Of a stretch of 64,000 nt of DNA, positions 1 to 6,947 are shown one piece after another. Location: positions 1-64,000 of the forward strand of contig NZ_JAKVOI010000001.1 in assembly GCF_022482905.1 (NCBI RefSeq), in the 5' to 3' direction. Position numbers and translations under genes: made by a program. The notes beneath the pieces were generated by a model. That model saw nothing but the letters and a program-made list of their open reading frames with translations, was not told the origin of the DNA and ran no database searches. Position 1 is the stretch's first letter. Every line of letters begins with the position of its first letter. This DNA is from Clostridium sp. GTDB taxonomy: Bacteria > Bacillota > Clostridia > Clostridiales > Clostridiaceae.

Positions 1-22
1 ATGCAAGAGAAAATAGTATAAA
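1..22. repeat. attL core, 22-bp direct repeat (left copy)
   Basis: The sequence beginning ATGCAAGAGAAAATAG is repeated exactly at 39123-39144, and the two copies diverge immediately after base 22. It lies just beyond the 3' end of the integrase gene, the usual place for an attachment site. The repeat could extend further left, because the window starts here. It does not lie in a recognisable tRNA gene. Confidence 0.85.
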
Positions 23-72
23 AATTTAAAACCCTTGTAGTATCAAGGCTTGAGCGTAATAGAAATGCTATT

Positions 73-91
73 CGTCAAAAATTCGTCAAAA
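73..91. repeat. Putative integrase arm-type site, left copy
   Basis: The 19-mer CGTCAAAAATTCGTCAAAA is itself a tandem of CGTCAAAA-type units and occurs again at 38989-39007, near the other prophage end. It overlaps the stop codon of the integrase. In the circular phage the two copies would flank the core, which is how arm sites of lambda-type integrases are arranged. The function is inferred from position and repetition only. Confidence 0.6.
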
Positions 92-1180
92 AATATTGTT
101 TATAATATTTTGAGCCTTATGCATCATATCTTTTGTAACATGGGAATAGGTATGCATGGTTTGTTCTACATCATGGCCAAGTAATTTAGCTGCTGTTAGC
201 CAGTCAGTGCCATCTGCAATTAATAGAGTAGCATAAGTGTGTCTAAGCTCATGTATAGTAAGATCAAATCCCACTTTTTTGAAATAGTTCTTTAGCATCT
301 GGCTTAACCCTTGAATTTCTTTATAGGCTATAACTCTATTGTCTATATTTATAGGGTGTGAATTTTTAAAATCTAATAGATATTTTATAGTTGTTTTAGA
401 CATGGGAATTGTTCTATAGGAGTTTTTACTTTTAAGTTCACCGAAACCGGTTTTACGTGGCCCTATATTTTTCCACTGTCTGTCTATTTTTATAGTTCCC
501 TTTTTAAAATCAATACGATCCCAGGTTAATCCTAATATTTCGCCGACACGCATCCCACAAGCCCCGGCAAGAATAAACATTATCTTATATTTGGGATTCC
601 TGGTGTTTGAAATTAATTTTTCAAATTCGGCTCTGGTTAGAGCCTTTTTAGTACTTGGTTTCTTGCTTATCTTTATATTGATGTTATTTACAGGGGATTG
701 AGGTATAATTTTATAGGGATCAACTGCCGCCCTGAAGATTACTTTTATCCGGGCTAAATAGGTATCAATCGTAGAGTATTTTAAATCATTCTGTGTCATT
801 TTGTCGACACACATTTGGATATCAAGTGGCGTCACCTCGGTTAATTTCTTGTCATACAAGGTAGTAAAATAGTTAAGAGCACTTTCATATAGCAGTATAG
901 TATTTTGCTCTCTATATAATTTTAAATGCTTTAAATACATGTCTATAAATTCTTTAAAAGTTATTTTGTCATATTCAGTGTTGATGTTATTTTTTATAGT
1001 TTCTTTTAATTGTTCCACTGCTTCCACAGCAGCATCCTTAACTTCCTGTGGAACTTTTTTCTTATCTGTTGCTTTAAATCCTTGTTTGCTTTTTTGTTTC
1101 CATCTCCCGTTATTATCTTTGTAAGATATAATATACTGCCAGCTATTGTCTTTTTTCCTGTAAGAAATGTTATATTGCAT
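86..1180 (-). CDS. int: Phage tyrosine recombinase (integrase)
   Basis: This site-specific recombinase integrates and, with a helper, excises the prophage. The C-terminal catalytic domain shows the arginine in GMRVGEILGL, the HELRHTY box, LLGH, and the nucleophilic tyrosine in HTYSHV. The N-terminal part is a short basic arm-binding region (YRKKDNSWQYIISY) followed by a SAM-like core-binding domain. I chose the ATG at 1180, giving 364 residues, because GGAGGAGGA lies just upstream; an upstream in-frame extension to 1270 lacks such a site and would overlap the preceding gene. It is the last gene of a leftward repressor-ImmA-int set, with its 3' end facing attL. Confidence 0.97.
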   Translation of the reverse strand: MQYNISYRKKDNSWQYIISYKDNNGRWKQKSKQGFKATDKKKVPQEVKDAAVEAVEQLKETIKNNINTEYDKITFKEFIDMYLKHLKLYREQNTILLYESALNYFTTLYDKKLTEVTPLDIQMCVDKMTQNDLKYSTIDTYLARIKVIFRAAVDPYKIIPQSPVNNINIKISKKPSTKKALTRAEFEKLISNTRNPKYKIMFILAGACGMRVGEILGLTWDRIDFKKGTIKIDRQWKNIGPRKTGFGELKSKNSYRTIPMSKTTIKYLLDFKNSHPINIDNRVIAYKEIQGLSQMLKNYFKKVGFDLTIHELRHTYATLLIADGTDWLTAAKLLGHDVEQTMHTYSHVTKDMMHKAQNIINNIF

Positions 1181-1260
1181 AAATAATCCTCCTCCTTTAA
1201 TAAAACATATGTTCGCATACAAATTAAAAAATATATAGTACCTACATTCGTACCACCTCC

Positions 1261-1695
1261 TTAAATCCAATCAAACTTTAGTTTTAATAAATCTGATGAA
1301 ACATTTTCTATGTGCGCTATTTCATCAAATGTATATCCAGCATAATCATTCAAGACATCATCTTTTATTAAAAATTCTGCGGCGAATAAGTTAGCTTCTC
1401 TTTCTATCTTGCAAGTTAAAAACAGTGTATAACTCTTCATAAAATAGCAATTGGTCTTTTTATGCAATACAGCGTGTCCTATCTCGTGGGCCAATACAAT
1501 TATTCTTTCATAGTCATTTAAACAAGAATTTAAAAATATAGTTCTGCGACGATTTAAGTACATATATGCACCTGAGTATGAACCCAAAGGAACTATTTTT
1601 AAAACAACCCCCAAACATCTGGCAAGTTCATATACATTGTTAGTTTTGTATTTTCTTATTAATGCTCTTACTATTATTTTTATTCTAGAGTGCAT
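1261..1695 (-). CDS. ImmA/IrrE-family metallopeptidase
   Basis: The HEIGH motif in LAHEIGHAVLH, with the downstream EREANLFAAEFL segment, identifies an ImmA/IrrE (DUF955) zinc peptidase. In ICEBs1 and many Firmicutes prophages such proteins cleave the partner repressor to start induction. It lies 10 bases or so after the CI-like gene on the same strand, the usual pairing. The start is uncertain: ATG at 1695 is preferred, with a G-rich site upstream, but ATG at 1707 is possible. Length, about 145 residues, is normal for the phage version. Cleavage of the neighbouring repressor is inferred. Confidence 0.9.
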   Translation of the reverse strand: MHSRIKIIVRALIRKYKTNNVYELARCLGVVLKIVPLGSYSGAYMYLNRRRTIFLNSCLNDYERIIVLAHEIGHAVLHKKTNCYFMKSYTLFLTCKIEREANLFAAEFLIKDDVLNDYAGYTFDEIAHIENVSSDLLKLKFDWI

Positions 1696-1716
1696 TTCCC
1701 CACACATCCCCTTTTG

Positions 1717-2154
1717 TTATTTCCTGTATTTTTTAGGAGTATAAGTTTCTTTGTTTTTTACCTTTATGGTTTTTAAAGCCAGCTCAATTGCACTCCTAAA
1801 TAATTCCTTATCCTCTTCCTTCATTTCTATGCCATTATAGTAAGATGGTCCTGATTCGCCTTTGTCCAATTTATCCATAATAGAATCAACATCTTTAGAT
1901 ATATCTCTAAGATCCCTTTTATTTAATTCAAGCTTTTCAGCTTCTTCTTTTTTAATATTACCTAATAGATCATCCACGCTTATTTTTAGAGCAGAAGATA
2001 ATTTTTCAAGAGTATTCCTTGAAGGATTTGAGATTTTTTCATTTTCAATTTCACTTATTGTGCTTTTATTTATACCCGAAAGAGTTGCAAGTTTATTAAT
2101 ACTCAATTTATATTTCTGTCTTAATTTTCTTAAATTTTCACTTAAATTACTCAT
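1717..2154 (-). CDS. CI-like XRE-family phage repressor
   Basis: The first 60 residues form a helix-turn-helix of the XRE/Cro-CI type (LRQKYKLSINKLATLSGINKSTISEIENEK). The remaining 80 residues are charged and do not resemble a LexA-like self-cleaving domain, which fits control by the adjacent ImmA-like peptidase instead of RecA-stimulated autocleavage. It is divergent from the Cro-like gene across a 213-bp control region with three matching operators. It most likely keeps the lytic promoter off and adjusts its own expression. Confidence 0.93.
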   Translation of the reverse strand: MSNLSENLRKLRQKYKLSINKLATLSGINKSTISEIENEKISNPSRNTLEKLSSALKISVDDLLGNIKKEEAEKLELNKRDLRDISKDVDSIMDKLDKGESGPSYYNGIEMKEEDKELFRSAIELALKTIKVKNKETYTPKKYRK

Positions 2155-2190
2155 TGTAATATTTTCCTTTCTGTTCGGTTTATATTACAT

Positions 2191-2219
2191 ATTATAATAC
2201 GAATGTTTGATAAAGTAAA
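2191..2219 (-). promoter_or_regulatory. Leftward promoter for the repressor operon
   Basis: On the minus strand TTTACT (2219-2214) and TATAAT (2196-2191) are separated by 17 bases, in the right place to transcribe repressor, ImmA and integrase. The left operator covers the -35 and the spacer, so the repressor could limit its own synthesis. Confidence 0.6.
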
Positions 2220-2221
2220 CA
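2204..2221. promoter_or_regulatory. Phage operator O1
   Basis: TGTTTGATAAAGTAAACA is an imperfect 7-4-7 palindrome of the same form as two further sites in this control region. It overlaps the spacer and -35 of the leftward promoter. Confidence 0.65.
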
Positions 2222-2266
2222 GCAATTCTAAGAAAATTAAAGAAAATTAAAGTATACTATAAATAT

Positions 2267-2284
2267 TGTTCGAATTATCAAACA
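2267..2284. promoter_or_regulatory. Phage operator O2
   Basis: TGTTCGAATTATCAAACA has the same 7-4-7 form as O1 and O3, with one altered base in the left arm. It starts 63 bp from O1 and 42 bp from O3. Confidence 0.65.
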
Positions 2285-2303
2285 ATATAGTCAATATTAA
2301 GAA

Positions 2304-2332
2304 TTGAGTGTTTGACTAATCAAACATATAAT
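2304..2332 (+). promoter_or_regulatory. Rightward early promoter
   Basis: TTGAGT (2304-2309) and a perfect TATAAT (2327-2332) with a 17-base spacer face the Cro-like gene. The spacer is filled almost exactly by operator O3, so bound repressor would exclude RNA polymerase. Confidence 0.7.
2309..2326. promoter_or_regulatory. Phage operator O3
   Basis: TGTTTGACTAATCAAACA is a perfect 7-4-7 inverted repeat. It is the best of the three operators and sits between the -35 and -10 of the rightward promoter. A further half-site (GTCAAAC) follows near 2342. Confidence 0.75.
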
Positions 2333-2367
2333 ATAGGCATAGTCAAACGGAAGGAGGTTGAAAAATA

Positions 2368-2589
2368 TTGAACAACAACATAAAAGTGTTAGTCCAAAAC
2401 TTGAAAGCTTCAGGAATTACAACAAGCGAAATAATTGAAAGAAGTGGTTTGAGCAGAACTCAATTTTATGCAATTTTAAATGGTGAATGTGTTCCAAAGC
2501 TTGATAATGCTAATAGGATATGTAAAGTTTTAGGAGCCAGCATTGAAGACGTATTTCCGGATTTAAAACCAGAAAAGGAGTTGAGATAA
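2368..2589 (+). CDS. Cro-like XRE-family regulator
   Basis: This 73-residue protein is little more than one helix-turn-helix (ASGITTSEIIERSGLSRTQFYAILNGE). As first gene of the rightward early operon opposite the CI-like gene it is the natural Cro candidate. The start is a TTG behind GGAAGGAGG. It is followed after its stop directly by the next ATG, so the two genes are probably translationally coupled. Confidence 0.85.
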   Translation: MNNNIKVLVQNLKASGITTSEIIERSGLSRTQFYAILNGECVPKLDNANRICKVLGASIEDVFPDLKPEKELR

Positions 2590-2898
2590 ATGGAACAGCT
2601 TTTAACCAAGCCACAACTAGCCGAACACTGGCAGGTAACAGAAAAAGCTATAGAAAAGTGGATTAAAGATGGACTCATAACACCGTGCCAAAGAGTGCCT
2701 GGCCGTATGAGATTTTCACCAAGGTATATAGCCGAACTTGACGGAGTTAAACTTGAAAAACATTCCCCACTGGAATGGAGAAGATTGCAGAGGGAGTTGG
2801 AATTCTGGAGGACAAAGGCCGAGAAAATGGAGGAAACTTTTAACAAGCTGGATATGGTTATAACGGAAACCAGGTATTTAAAGCAGAAAGAAGCATAG
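2590..2898 (+). CDS. Excisionase-like helix-turn-helix protein
   Basis: The first 55 residues are a winged helix-turn-helix of the MerR/Xis-like HTH_17 type (TKPQLAEHWQVTEKAIEKWIKDG); the rest is a charged helix, likely a coiled coil. Proteins of this build in phage early operons act as recombination directionality factors or as accessory regulators. No better excisionase candidate is visible in the prophage. The role is inferred from fold and position. Confidence 0.6.
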   Translation: MEQLLTKPQLAEHWQVTEKAIEKWIKDGLITPCQRVPGRMRFSPRYIAELDGVKLEKHSPLEWRRLQRELEFWRTKAEKMEETFNKLDMVITETRYLKQKEA

Positions 2899-2932
2899 AC
2901 CTACATAAGCAATTTTAAGGTAGGTGATTAAG

Positions 2933-3076
2933 ATGCAAGAACAGTACGACGCAATGCACGAACTCATTTTAACTATAGCAGAGAGCTTTGGTATGTCGCA
3001 TGCAGATGCAGAAGTGTATGCCAGAAAGTTGAAAAACATGGCATTGGATGAATACAGAAAAGCTTTTAGAAAATAG
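2933..3076 (+). CDS. Small early phage protein, 47 residues
   Basis: An ATG behind GGTAGGTGATTA opens a 47-residue frame (MQEQYDAMHELILTIAES and onward), ending just before the GGAGG of the next gene. It is acidic in the first half and basic at the end, with no transmembrane segment and no recognised domain. Its support is the ribosome binding site, tight packing and codon use like its neighbours. Confidence 0.6.
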   Translation: MQEQYDAMHELILTIAESFGMSHADAEVYARKLKNMALDEYRKAFRK

Positions 3077-3093
3077 GAGGTGAAATATAAATA

Positions 3094-3327
3094 ATGGAAT
3101 TTGGAACGTCTTATTTATCAGACAAAATATATATGGGAACTAGTAAAAAGCTAAAAGATGGTACTGCAATTTGGACAAAACAGACAGATGTAACGGACGC
3201 AGTTGTTAAAGCGGTATTTGAACACATGTATCTTGAGGCAGAAAAAACAGGTGCATATGAAATCTCAATACCTGGCTTTGGCAAAATGGTATTTACACGA
3301 GAGGGAAAGACGGGTGATACAAAATGA
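3094..3327 (+). CDS. Early phage protein (DUF7446-like)
   Basis: The 77-residue protein begins MEFGTSYLSDKIYMGTSKK and contains DVTDAVVKAVFEHM, a pattern I associate with the small phage family DUF7446 of unknown role. It has no signal or membrane segment. Its stop overlaps the next start (ATGA), so the pair is coupled. The family assignment is from memory of the pattern and is moderate. Confidence 0.65.
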   Translation: MEFGTSYLSDKIYMGTSKKLKDGTAIWTKQTDVTDAVVKAVFEHMYLEAEKTGAYEISIPGFGKMVFTREGKTGDTK

Positions 3328-3629
3328 TTGAACACATATTTAAATTGGAAGATGTTAAGCCAGGAGTACCAAAAGTGTACCAGTTCCCAGATAACAGTAA
3401 GGTCACAATAAATGATTTTCAACTTAAAAAAGACTGGGTTGCAGAAGTGGAGGTTACAAAATTAAAAGACCTGCCAGACACGATTTTTGTAACATTGTAC
3501 AGCAAGTTTACGGAAATAGGTACTGTAGTGTCTAAAAGCTCTTACACATTGGAACTAGAGGTTGTGGATGGCGTAAAGTACTATTATTTGGAGCCATTGA
3601 AGGAGAGTGAGATAAATAAAATTGAGTGA
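3324..3629 (+). CDS. Hypothetical early phage protein
   Basis: This soluble 101-residue protein is rich in beta-branched residues and alternates charge (FKLEDVKPGVPKVYQFPD). I do not recognise a family. It overlaps the genes on both sides by 4-8 bases, which shows that it belongs to a coupled early operon, between the DUF7446-like gene and the ParB-like gene. Confidence 0.7.
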   Translation: MIEHIFKLEDVKPGVPKVYQFPDNSKVTINDFQLKKDWVAEVEVTKLKDLPDTIFVTLYSKFTEIGTVVSKSSYTLELEVVDGVKYYYLEPLKESEINKIE

Positions 3630-4593
3630 TATAAAAATCAAATCTGAATTTAAAAATTTATTGCCACCACTAACAGAGGAACAGAAAACAGAGCTTGAAA
3701 AAGACATTATAAAAAATGGCTGCCTTACTCCATTGGTAGTATGGAACAACATTTTAATAGATGGACATCACCGTTATGATATTTGCACTAAAAATGGCAT
3801 ACCGTTTGATCTAACAGAAATGGAATTCAAGGGCAAGCTGGAAGCTATGGAGTGGATTTGGAGTAATCAGAAGAACAGAAGAAATCTTAATAAATATGAA
3901 CTTGCTCAAATAGCGCTTAAATTCAAACCTGTAATAGAAGCTAAAGCAAAGGAAAATCTCAAAACATCAACTGGCGGTAAAAATCCTCGGCCTTGTCAGA
4001 AATCTGACAACCCTGCAATAGATACTAAAAAAGAACTTGCAAAAATAGCTGGGGTAAGTCATGACACAATCCACAAAGTTGAGGTTATAGAAAATCAAGC
4101 TCCGGAGGATATTAAAAAGCAGGTAAAGGCTGGAGATTTGACAATCAATAATGCATATATTCTCACTAAATCGGCTGTAGAAGCCAAAAAGAAAAATGAG
4201 GAACAAGAAAAACTTTATAAAGAGCAACTTGAAAAAGAGGAGCAGGAACAGGAAAAAAGGAAAAAACAGGAGGAACTTGAAAAATCATTACCTGAAAACG
4301 CAGTCCTGATTGATAAGTTTAGGAAACCAAAAGAAACCCACATTTTCGGAATAACTGATTTCAATAATCTAAGTGAAGAACAACTTGGCGATTGTATAAA
4401 ACACTCAAAAAAATATGAAGACGCAATATCTAAAGTAGCACTTTTAAGTACAAGCAATGATTCACTGAAAGCGTGGAGTTGTATAGCAAATACGACAGAA
4501 CTTATTGACATAGAACTATCAGAGTTAAGTCTTGCTATCAAGAATTTAATAACGATCCAAAATTATTTTAAGGGGGTAAAAAAAGATGGGTAA
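3622..4593 (+). CDS. ParB/Srx-domain phage protein
   Basis: The N-terminal 100 residues are a ParB/sulfiredoxin-type domain: LPPLTEEQKTELEKDI, then ILIDGHHRYDICTKNGIPF, the signature that binds nucleotide in ParB relatives. A putative HTH follows (ELAKIAGVSHDTIHKVEVI, about residues 135-155), then a long Glu/Lys/Gln coiled coil (residues 190-225) and a C-terminal helical region. Phages use such proteins in regulation or replication; partition is unlikely without a ParA. The start is TTG at 3622, overlapping the preceding stop. Confidence 0.8.
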   Translation: MSDIKIKSEFKNLLPPLTEEQKTELEKDIIKNGCLTPLVVWNNILIDGHHRYDICTKNGIPFDLTEMEFKGKLEAMEWIWSNQKNRRNLNKYELAQIALKFKPVIEAKAKENLKTSTGGKNPRPCQKSDNPAIDTKKELAKIAGVSHDTIHKVEVIENQAPEDIKKQVKAGDLTINNAYILTKSAVEAKKKNEEQEKLYKEQLEKEEQEQEKRKKQEELEKSLPENAVLIDKFRKPKETHIFGITDFNNLSEEQLGDCIKHSKKYEDAISKVALLSTSNDSLKAWSCIANTTELIDIELSELSLAIKNLITIQNYFKGVKKDG

Positions 4594-5011
4594 CTACAGC
4601 AGTCTTGAGAAAAAAGCAAGAGAAGCCATATTGGAACAAATGGACGAGCTTGGAGAAATAACAACAGATGCCGTAATGGAGCTTATAAGACCACACTATA
4701 TCTTTGATATTCGTAAACTTAGAAATCAGGCTCTTAGACGTACCGCAAACAGTTTAATGCGAAGATATAAGGATGATAAGGGAATAAGGACATGTTTCAA
4801 CTATAAGGATGATGGCGTTTCTAAATATGTGAATGTAGATAAAACTAAAAATTTAAAAGCTCTTGAGAATATAGAAGCTCAGTTAAATAAGAAATACAAA
4901 GGGTTAAATGCATCCAAGAAAAAAGTGGCTTTAAGAAAACAAGTACTATCCGGCCAGATATCTATAGAAGACATTGAAACAGAGAAGGAAAGGGGCACTG
5001 GAAGTGATTAA
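4586..5011 (+). CDS. Hypothetical early phage protein
   Basis: The 141-residue basic protein starts ATG behind AAGGGGGTAAAAAAAG and overlaps the ParB-like gene by 8 bases. It is mostly helical, with a region (ITTDAVMELIRPHYIFDIRKL) resembling a winged-helix fold, and an Arg-rich RRTANSLMRRYKD segment that suggests nucleic-acid contact. I cannot name a family. Its end overlaps the next gene. Confidence 0.7.
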   Translation: MGNYSSLEKKAREAILEQMDELGEITTDAVMELIRPHYIFDIRKLRNQALRRTANSLMRRYKDDKGIRTCFNYKDDGVSKYVNVDKTKNLKALENIEAQLNKKYKGLNASKKKVALRKQVLSGQISIEDIETEKERGTGSD

Positions 5012-5228
5012 AATTATAACGCCCGAACGGGCAGACAGCATAATCGAAACCAGGAAGCCTTATGGCAGATTTATCGTGTTGGAGAAAGGTTGGTTTGTTG
5101 GTATAGACAACACCGCAGGAGAAGCATGGACAGAAGATTTTAAGCACCTTAAGAATTGCCTGGCATATCTGCATGGAGCACCGTTGGAAGATTGTTTGGA
5201 ACTAGAATGGGGTGAAAATAATGTCTAG
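5004..5228 (+). CDS. Hypothetical small phage protein
   Basis: This 74-residue protein probably begins at GTG 5004 (VIKIITPERADSIIETR), overlapping the preceding stop; an in-frame TTG at 4974 is less convincing. It has the feel of small phage proteins that end in an acidic tail (CLELEWGENN). No domain is recognised. Coupling to both neighbours supports it as real. Confidence 0.65.
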   Translation: MIKIITPERADSIIETRKPYGRFIVLEKGWFVGIDNTAGEAWTEDFKHLKNCLAYLHGAPLEDCLELEWGENNV

Positions 5229-5430
5229 CGGCTGGAGTTGCTCATGTGCTGGTAGCAGAAAAGAGAAAATGAAAAATTGGAGAGTTGTTGTCCGCAATGG
5301 TAACTACTCAGAGTTTGAAAGTCCTAAGGGAGCATTTCACCCCAGTAAATATTCATCTGTAAGATGTTTGAAATGCGGTAGCATATGGAGAACTAAGGCA
5401 AATTACGTTAATGAATTAGAAGATATTTGA
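5221..5430 (+). CDS. Small zinc-ribbon-like phage protein
   Basis: This 69-residue protein carries CSCAG near its start and VRCLKCGSIWRTKANYV near its end, a CxC plus CxxC arrangement that could bind one zinc ion. It is basic between the two pairs. The start is ATG 5221, 8 bases before the previous stop, behind GGGGTGAAAATA. It may bind nucleic acid; nothing more specific can be said. Confidence 0.65.
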   Translation: MSSGWSCSCAGSRKEKMKNWRVVVRNGNYSEFESPKGAFHPSKYSSVRCLKCGSIWRTKANYVNELEDI

Positions 5431-5445
5431 AAGGTAGATGATTAA

Positions 5446-5631
5446 ATGACTGATTTTTGGTACAGGCAGCCAATACAAAGCAAAGAGTTTAAGGAGGGAT
5501 TGAAGCAGGAAAAGCTATTCAGGCTGTATATGTTATTAGCTAGTTTAATTAAGGAAGAAAGAGAAGGACAGAAGGTTAAAAGTAGAATAAATGCTGTTAG
5601 GAGAGAAATTGGAAGGAGGAAAGGAAGTTGA
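5446..5631 (+). CDS. Hypothetical small phage protein
   Basis: The 61-residue basic, helical protein (MTDFWYRQPIQSKEFKEG and onward) follows GGTAGATGATTAA. It has no recognised domain. Its stop overlaps the TTG of the next gene, so the two are probably coupled. Confidence 0.65.
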   Translation: MTDFWYRQPIQSKEFKEGLKQEKLFRLYMLLASLIKEEREGQKVKSRINAVRREIGRRKGS

Positions 5632-5894
5632 AGGAAAATTGGTATGCACTTATCTTAGCTGTGGAAAAGGGTATTTCCTGTGAAAAAGCACTTGTAAAAA
5701 TGGGTGTAAGTAGTGAACCTCACGTGCGTCGCACGCACAGGGAAGTACAGCAGAAAACCAAAGAAATGTTAGAACTTAGAAAGAAAGGCTATACAGTAAG
5801 GCAAATTGCAGAAATTTACAAACTTAGTTATTGGACTGCGAGAAGCAGAATCAAACGAGCTAAAGGAAAGGAAGTGAGAATATGTCGCAATTAG
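5628..5894 (+). CDS. Helix-turn-helix phage protein
   Basis: The C-terminal half (ELRKKGYTVRQIAEIYKLSYWTARSRIKRAK) is a clear helix-turn-helix of the resolvase/sigma-region-4 type. The N-terminal half (ILAVEKGISCEKALVKMGVSS) looks like a second, shorter one. At 88 residues it is too small for a sigma factor and is likely an early regulator. The start is TTG at 5628, with GGAAGGAGGAAAGG upstream. Confidence 0.75.
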   Translation: MKENWYALILAVEKGISCEKALVKMGVSSEPHVRRTHREVQQKTKEMLELRKKGYTVRQIAEIYKLSYWTARSRIKRAKGKEVRICRN

Positions 5895-6046
5895 GAGCTG
5901 AAGTTTTAGGAGTCTACAGTCTGATAGCTGTAATTGTACTAGCTATATACCATGCAATTAGATATACAAGAGAGGACAGCATAGAAAATCAGTTAACTAT
6001 AGTTGTCTTGGTACCTGTAATTATATTTCTAACAAATGTTATTTGA
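5882..6046 (+). CDS. Small two-helix membrane protein
   Basis: A 54-residue frame overlaps the end of the preceding HTH gene. It holds two hydrophobic stretches (YSLIAVIVLAIYHAI and LTIVVLVPVIIFLTNVI) separated by a charged loop RYTREDSIEN, so it should span the membrane twice. Its location in the early region argues against a main holin. It could be a superinfection-exclusion type protein, but that is speculation. Confidence 0.6.
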   Translation: MSQLGAEVLGVYSLIAVIVLAIYHAIRYTREDSIENQLTIVVLVPVIIFLTNVI

Positions 6047-6059
6047 AGGAGGAAGATGG

Positions 6060-6239
6060 ATGATTTACTGCACAGTTGGTAAATGCCCTATAGATCTTAA
6101 AGAGCCTATATGCTGTATTTACTGCAACAAAAACAAGAACTGCCCCAATGCTTGTAAAAGTACAAGCAGAGAATGTCGATTAAGTTTTGAGAATAGAAAA
6201 AGAACCCTTTGCAGAGGGTCCAAAAACAAAATTAACTAA
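6060..6239 (+). CDS. Cysteine-rich small phage protein
   Basis: The 59-residue protein holds nine cysteines, spaced CTVGKCPIDLKEPICCIYC, then NCPNACKSTSRECRL and a last one near the C-terminus, enough for one or two zinc or iron-sulfur sites. The start is ATG 6060 behind GAAGGAGGAAG. No family recognised. A weak hairpin (TTCCACTTT / AGAGTGGGAA, 6240-6263) follows it. Confidence 0.65.
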   Translation: MIYCTVGKCPIDLKEPICCIYCNKNKNCPNACKSTSRECRLSFENRKRTLCRGSKNKIN

Positions 6240-6288
6240 TTCCACTTTACTATAGAGTGGGAAATAAGTCAAATATGGAGGAATTAAA

Positions 6289-6624
6289 ATGGAACAAAAT
6301 CATGTTGTTATAGACCTGGACACATTTTCAAACTTACAGAAAGAAGCTGACGAATTAGAAAAACTTAAAAAGGAAAATTTAATACTCCCTAAGGATGTTT
6401 TTACAATGAAGAGAGACTTTAGAGACAAAGTTAACTTAGCAATTAATGGAACAATTGCTCTAAATATAGCGAGAGAGCTTTTAAGCAATAGCGAATTTAA
6501 GGATAGTCATATAGAAGATTTTGAAGAAAAGGATATCGAGGACAGGCTATTAGAAATAGGAGAATTTTCACTGATTTTTATAAACAAGAACGAGAAAACC
6601 GAGAAAGCTGAAGAAGATGAGTAA
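6289..6624 (+). CDS. Hypothetical coiled-coil phage protein
   Basis: The 111-residue protein starts behind a GGAGG and shows a heptad-like stretch (LDTFSNLQKEADELEKLKKENLIL) followed by a charged helical region and a very acidic C-terminus. It has no membrane segment. It overlaps the next gene by 8 bases. Function unknown. Confidence 0.7.
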   Translation: MEQNHVVIDLDTFSNLQKEADELEKLKKENLILPKDVFTMKRDFRDKVNLAINGTIALNIARELLSNSEFKDSHIEDFEEKDIEDRLLEIGEFSLIFINKNEKTEKAEEDE

Positions 6625-6808
6625 GGTTATAAAGGAGATAAACACACCGTTCAAGGGACTGCTTGCCACTCTTAATAGTTTGCTAGAGGTATTAAACAAG
6701 CTGGATTATAGAATCTATGACGCTAATGATTCAGACTATTATATTTTAGCAATTTCATATAACGACAAGGAAGACAGATTGGAAACTATTTGGGGAGAGG
6801 ATAAATAG
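6617..6808 (+). CDS. Hypothetical small phage protein
   Basis: The 63-residue protein begins MSKVIKEINTPFKGLLATLN, overlapping the previous gene, and ends next to the ATG of the next one. It has an acidic C-terminal half. No domain recognised; support comes from coupling in the operon. Confidence 0.6.
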   Translation: MSKVIKEINTPFKGLLATLNSLLEVLNKLDYRIYDANDSDYYILAISYNDKEDRLETIWGEDK

Positions 6809-6937
6809 ATGGAGAATTTTAAATTCAAGATACTTGAAATTAAACAAAACCCTGACGTAACAACTATAAAAGCTGCATTAAGGCAGAGTTATTTAAGACA
6901 ATTGGAAAATGAATTAGAGCCTGGAGAAATAATTTAG
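6809..6937 (+). CDS. Very small phage protein, 42 residues
   Basis: An ATG immediately after the preceding stop opens a 42-residue frame (MENFKFKILEIKQNPDVT and onward) that ends in the GGAGG region of recT. It is amphipathic and helical. It is kept because it exactly fills the space between two good genes; its product is unknown. Confidence 0.55.
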   Translation: MENFKFKILEIKQNPDVTTIKAALRQSYLRQLENELEPGEII

Positions 6938-6947
6938 GAGGGATAAT

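Noticed and set aside
1-22. tRNA gene end as attachment site
   Set aside because: Neither copy shows a T-arm or acceptor-stem pattern, and no tRNA-like fold is seen beside them.
1717-2154. Toxin-antitoxin system made of the HTH gene and the ImmA-like gene
   Set aside because: HTH plus DUF955 can look like such a pair, but integrase, divergent Cro gene and operators make a phage immunity switch far more likely.
5882-6046. Early two-span membrane protein as the main holin
   Set aside because: It lies in the early operon, far from the amidase, where better holin candidates exist.
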